A stretch of 64,000 nucleotides of DNA from Pseudomonas knackmussii B13 (GTDB lineage Bacteria; Pseudomonadota; Gammaproteobacteria; Pseudomonadales; Pseudomonadaceae), in the NCBI RefSeq assembly GCF_000689415.1, contig NZ_HG322950.1, positions 1,612,001 to 1,676,000 on the forward strand. The letters are read 5' to 3'. The position numbers were made by a program, and so were the translations under genes. Positions 61,303 to 64,000 of this stretch are shown piece after piece; position 1 is the first letter of the stretch; every line of letters starts with the position of its first letter. The notes below the pieces were generated by a model. That model saw only the letters and a program-made list of their open reading frames with translations, was not told the DNA's origin and ran no database searches.

Positions 61303-62913
61303 ATGACTACCGATTCCCTGGCCAGCGACGCCGTTGCCACCGCCGGCCGGCCTCACCTCGACGGCAAACCCGGCCGGCTCACCGCCCTGGTGTTCTACGC
61401 GCTGCTCGCCACCGGTCTGCTGTTCTCCGCCTGGAGCCTGATCCAGGACGTCGACGACGTCGCCAGCGCGGTCACCACCTGGACGCCTTTCCTGTTGCTC
61501 GGCGTGGCCTTGCTGATCGCCCTGGGCTTCGAGTTCGTCAACGGTTTCCACGACACCGCCAACGCAGTGGCCACGGTCATCTATACGCATTCGCTGCCGC
61601 CGCACTTCGCAGTGGTCTGGTCCGGCTGCTTCAACTTCCTCGGCGTGCTGCTCTCCAGCGGCGCGGTGGCCTTCGGCATCATCGCCTTGCTGCCGGTGGA
61701 GCTGATCCTGCAGGTCGGTTCCTCGGCGGGCTTCGCCATGGTCTTCGCCCTGCTGATCGCCGCGATCCTTTGGAACCTGGGCACCTGGTGGCTCGGCCTG
61801 CCGGCGTCGTCCTCGCACACCCTGATCGGCTCGATCATCGGCGTCGGCGTGGCCAACGCCCTGATGCACGGTCGTGACGGCACCTCCGGTGTGGATTGGG
61901 CGCAGGCGACCAAGGTCGGCTATTCGCTGCTGCTCTCGCCGCTGATCGGCTTCGTCTTCTCGGCCCTGCTGTTGCTGGTGCTGCGCCTGCTGGTGAAGAA
62001 CCGTGCGCTGTACAAGGCGCCGAAGACCAGGACGCCGCCGCCATGGTGGATCCGCAGCCTGCTGGTGCTGACCTGCACCGGGGTGTCCTTCGCCCACGGC
62101 TCCAACGACGGGCAGAAGGGCATGGGCCTGATCATGCTGATCCTGATCGGCACCGTGCCCATGGCCTATGCGCTGAACCGCACCATCCCGGCGGACCAGA
62201 CCACCCAGTTCGTGGTCCTCGCCGAGGCCACCCAGCAGTCGCTGCAGCGCAGCGCGCCCGGAGCCGCGCCGGCCGACCCGCGGCCGGTGCTGTCCGACTA
62301 CATCCGTACCCACCAGGTGACTTCCGCGCTGCTGCCCTCGCTGGCCAGCCTGACCGGCAGCATCGGCAGCGAGGTGAAGAACTACGGCAGCCTGGCGCGA
62401 GTGCCGGCCGAGGCGATGGCCAACGTGCGCAATGACATGTACCTCGCCTCCGAGGCGATCCGCCTGATCGACAAGGACAAGGTCGGCAACTTCGACGCCG
62501 ACACCCAAGCGCGCCTGCTGGCCTTCAAGGGCAAGATCGACGACGCCACACGCTTCATCCCGCTGTGGGTGAAGGTCGCCGTGGCCATCGCCCTGGGCAT
62601 GGGCACCATGGTCGGCTGGAAGCGCATCGTGGTGACGGTCGGCGAGAAGATCGGCAAGACCCACCTGACCTATGCCCAGGGTGCCTCGGCGGAAGTGGTG
62701 GCGATGCTGACCATTGGCGCGGCGGACATGTACGGCCTTCCGGTGTCGACCACCCACGTGCTGTCCTCGGGCGTGGCCGGGACCATGGCGGCGAATGGCT
62801 CCGGCCTGCAGATGCGCACCCTGCGCAACCTGCTGATGGCCTGGGTGCTGACCCTGCCGGCGGCGATGGTGCTGTCGGCCTCGTTGTACTGGCTGTTCAC
62901 CCGGCTGTTCTGA
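61303..62913 (+). CDS. Inorganic phosphate transporter, PiT family
   Basis: A 536-residue low-affinity, metal-phosphate/proton symporter. Both copies of the PiT repeat signature are present: FEFVNGFHDTANAVATVIYT (about residue 71) and SFAHGSNDGQKGMGL (about 265), with AKVGYSLLLSPLIGF-like helices around them. A soluble loop lies at about 305-420. Own terminator. Together with the polyphosphate kinase upstream it forms a phosphate-storage neighbourhood. Confidence 0.94.
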   Translation: MTTDSLASDAVATAGRPHLDGKPGRLTALVFYALLATGLLFSAWSLIQDVDDVASAVTTWTPFLLLGVALLIALGFEFVNGFHDTANAVATVIYTHSLPPHFAVVWSGCFNFLGVLLSSGAVAFGIIALLPVELILQVGSSAGFAMVFALLIAAILWNLGTWWLGLPASSSHTLIGSIIGVGVANALMHGRDGTSGVDWAQATKVGYSLLLSPLIGFVFSALLLLVLRLLVKNRALYKAPKTRTPPPWWIRSLLVLTCTGVSFAHGSNDGQKGMGLIMLILIGTVPMAYALNRTIPADQTTQFVVLAEATQQSLQRSAPGAAPADPRPVLSDYIRTHQVTSALLPSLASLTGSIGSEVKNYGSLARVPAEAMANVRNDMYLASEAIRLIDKDKVGNFDADTQARLLAFKGKIDDATRFIPLWVKVAVAIALGMGTMVGWKRIVVTVGEKIGKTHLTYAQGASAEVVAMLTIGAADMYGLPVSTTHVLSSGVAGTMAANGSGLQMRTLRNLLMAWVLTLPAAMVLSASLYWLFTRLF

Positions 62914-62929
62914 CGGCCGCCCGGTTTAG

Positions 62930-62960
62930 AAACGCCGCCTTTGGGGCGGCGTTTTCGTTT
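62930..62960 (+). terminator. Rho-independent terminator of the PiT gene
   Basis: AAACGCCGCC / GGCGGCGTTT with loop TTTGG, then TCGTTT. Confidence 0.88.
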
Positions 62961-62964
62961 GGGT

Positions 62965-62987
62965 TTGCGAGCAAGCTCGCTCCTACG
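62965..62987. repeat. Single REP unit
   Basis: TTTGCGAGCAAGCTCGCTCC followed by TAC; one arm of the REP family seen at 3961 and 61068. Confidence 0.75.
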
Positions 62988-63087
62988 AAGTGCGAGTGTT
63001 TGTCTGTAGGTGCGCGCGCACCCGCAAGGCAGAATCTCCCCTTTTGTGTGCTTGATATATCGAACGAGCGGTGCGTATTTTGTACAG

Positions 63088-63106
63088 GTCGCACGTCCTG
63101 TGCGAC
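63088..63106. promoter_or_regulatory. Perfect palindrome before the glutamine-synthetase-like gene
   Basis: GTCGCAC (63088-63094) and GTGCGAC (63100-63106) around GTCCT, lying 24-42 bases before the start codon and flanked by GTAC on both sides. It has the form of a repressor operator; polyamine genes of this class in Pseudomonas are controlled by a repressor (PauR), but I cannot confirm the site's identity. Confidence 0.5.
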
Positions 63107-63129
63107 GCGTACTACAAGGATAAGAAGTC

Positions 63130-64000
63130 ATGACTAGCGAAGGACGCAGCCCGCTCGCCGAGCGCCTGGCTGGAGTCGAAGAGATCGAATGCGTCACCCC
63201 CGACCTCAACGGGGTGCCGCGCGGCAAAGTGATGACCGGCGAGGGCTTCCTCTCCGGGCGGCGCCTGCAACTGGCCCGTGGCGTTTTGCTGCAATGCATC
63301 ATGGGCGGCTACCCGCCGGCGCGCTTCTACGGCAGCGACGACGGCGACCTGGCGCTGGTCGCCGAGCCGACCCAGGTGCACCGCCTGCCCTGGAGCGACA
63401 GCCCGCGAGCCCTGGCGATCTGCGATGCGGTGGAACTCGACGGCAAGCCGTCCGGGCTGTCCAGCCGCGGCCTGCTCAAGCAGATGGTGGCGCGCTACGC
63501 CGCCCACGGCTGGAAGCCGGTCGTCGCCACCGAGCTGGAGTTCTTCGTCTTCGCCCCCAACCCCGATCCGCACGAGCCGTTCCAGCCGCCGCTGGGGCTC
63601 GATGGTCGGCGCGAGATGGGCCACTCGGCGTTCAGCGTGTCGTCCAACAATGGCCTGCGTCCGTTCTTCGAAGACGTCTATCGCTGCATGGCAGCTGTCG
63701 GCCTCGAGCGCGACACCTTCATGCACGAGATGGGCACCAGCCAGTTCGAGATCAACTTCCTGCATGGCGACCCGGTGCTGCTGGCCGACCAGACCTTCCT
63801 GTTCAAGCACCTGCTCAAGGAAGTGGCGCTCAAGCACGGGCTGATCGTGGTGTGCATGGCCAAGCCGCTGGCGCACACGCCGGGCAGTTCCATGCACATC
63901 CACCAGAGCGTGGTGGATGGGGAAGGGCGCAATATCTTCAGCGACGCCAATGGCGAAGCCACGCCGGCCTTCCGTCACTTCATCGGTGGCCAGCAGGCCT
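63130..64000 (+). CDS. Glutamine synthetase family protein, probably gamma-glutamylpolyamine synthetase (3' partial)
   Basis: The first 290 residues of a GS-fold ligase, open at the window edge. Visible: beta-grasp N-terminal domain with VTPDLNGVPRGKVMTGEGFL, then the catalytic domain with the metal ligand region VVATELEFFVF, HEMGTSQFEINFLHGDPVLL and GSSMHIHQSVVDGEGRNIFS. The D-L-N-G-V-P-R-G-K start is typical of PauA/SpuI/PuuA enzymes that glutamylate putrescine and other polyamines, rather than of GlnA. AAGGA precedes the ATG at 63130. Confidence 0.85.
   Translation, partial: MTSEGRSPLAERLAGVEEIECVTPDLNGVPRGKVMTGEGFLSGRRLQLARGVLLQCIMGGYPPARFYGSDDGDLALVAEPTQVHRLPWSDSPRALAICDAVELDGKPSGLSSRGLLKQMVARYAAHGWKPVVATELEFFVFAPNPDPHEPFQPPLGLDGRREMGHSAFSVSSNNGLRPFFEDVYRCMAAVGLERDTFMHEMGTSQFEINFLHGDPVLLADQTFLFKHLLKEVALKHGLIVVCMAKPLAHTPGSSMHIHQSVVDGEGRNIFSDANGEATPAFRHFIGGQQA

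Overview
The window is GC-rich, gene-dense Gammaproteobacterial DNA. Gene order and protein sequences point to Pseudomonas, close to the P. aeruginosa lineage. The block aotJQMOP-argR-aruCFGDB-(small ORF)-aruE-ltaE-alaS-lysC-rsmA-tRNA-Ser-tRNA-Arg follows the order I remember from P. aeruginosa PAO1. AmrZ and the REP-type repeats (GTAGGAGCG... families) are also pseudomonad hallmarks. Assignments rest on reading the sequence and recalled family knowledge; no database search was run.

Layout. 1-6963: the late cobalamin operon (bluB, cbiB, cobD, cobQ, cobU, cobT, cobC, cobS), mostly with 4-8 base stop/start overlaps; bluB is cut by the window edge and cobQ carries a one-base frameshift. 7574-14972: an MFS exporter, a secreted phospholipase C/P1-nuclease-fold protein, a DUF2790 protein, and a FUSC/AaeB-like efflux protein divergent from a LysR regulator. 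15164-17937: acetyl-CoA synthetase, then a HigBA-type toxin-antitoxin pair. 18378-31662: arginine/ornithine uptake (aot), the ArgR regulator and the arginine succinyltransferase catabolic operon (aru), with ArgR-like half-sites before aotJ and aruC; aruB is broken by an internal deletion. 31812-37607: threonine aldolase, alaS, lysC, rsmA and two tRNAs. 38183-39947: mgtE with a structured leader that encloses a short open reading frame. 40315-41639: a complete IS3-family element with 3-bp target duplication, inserted just behind the amrZ terminator. 41690-43704: amrZ, an orphan phnN, a GNAT acetyltransferase and tRNA-Arg(CCU).

52170-43732 (minus strand) is the most interesting region: wecB, nfrB, nfrA, a DUF4434 protein and a GGDEF diguanylate cyclase. 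They are overlapping or closely spaced in one direction. They look like a compact, self-contained version of the E. coli NfrA/NfrB/WecB phage-N4 receptor pathway, a cyclic-di-GMP-controlled ManNAc-type exopolysaccharide export system. Here a nucleotide-sugar source, a putative glycoside hydrolase and a dedicated c-di-GMP synthase are all linked.

52428-58905: a phosphonate-associated LysR regulator, a three-gene 2-aminoethylphosphonate-type ABC transporter with a fused double permease, and an FAD-dependent amine oxidase of the phosphonate-linked TIGR03364 type. 59005-62913: a CorA/ZntB-like transporter, a PPK2 polyphosphate kinase (one-base frameshift) and a PiT phosphate transporter. 63130 to the edge: the start of a glutamine-synthetase-family gene, probably gamma-glutamylpolyamine synthetase.

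Three otherwise well-conserved genes (cobQ, aruB, ppk2) are out of frame. Two of the lesions are single extra G residues in GG runs, which suggests sequencing or assembly error, though very recent mutation cannot be excluded from sequence alone.
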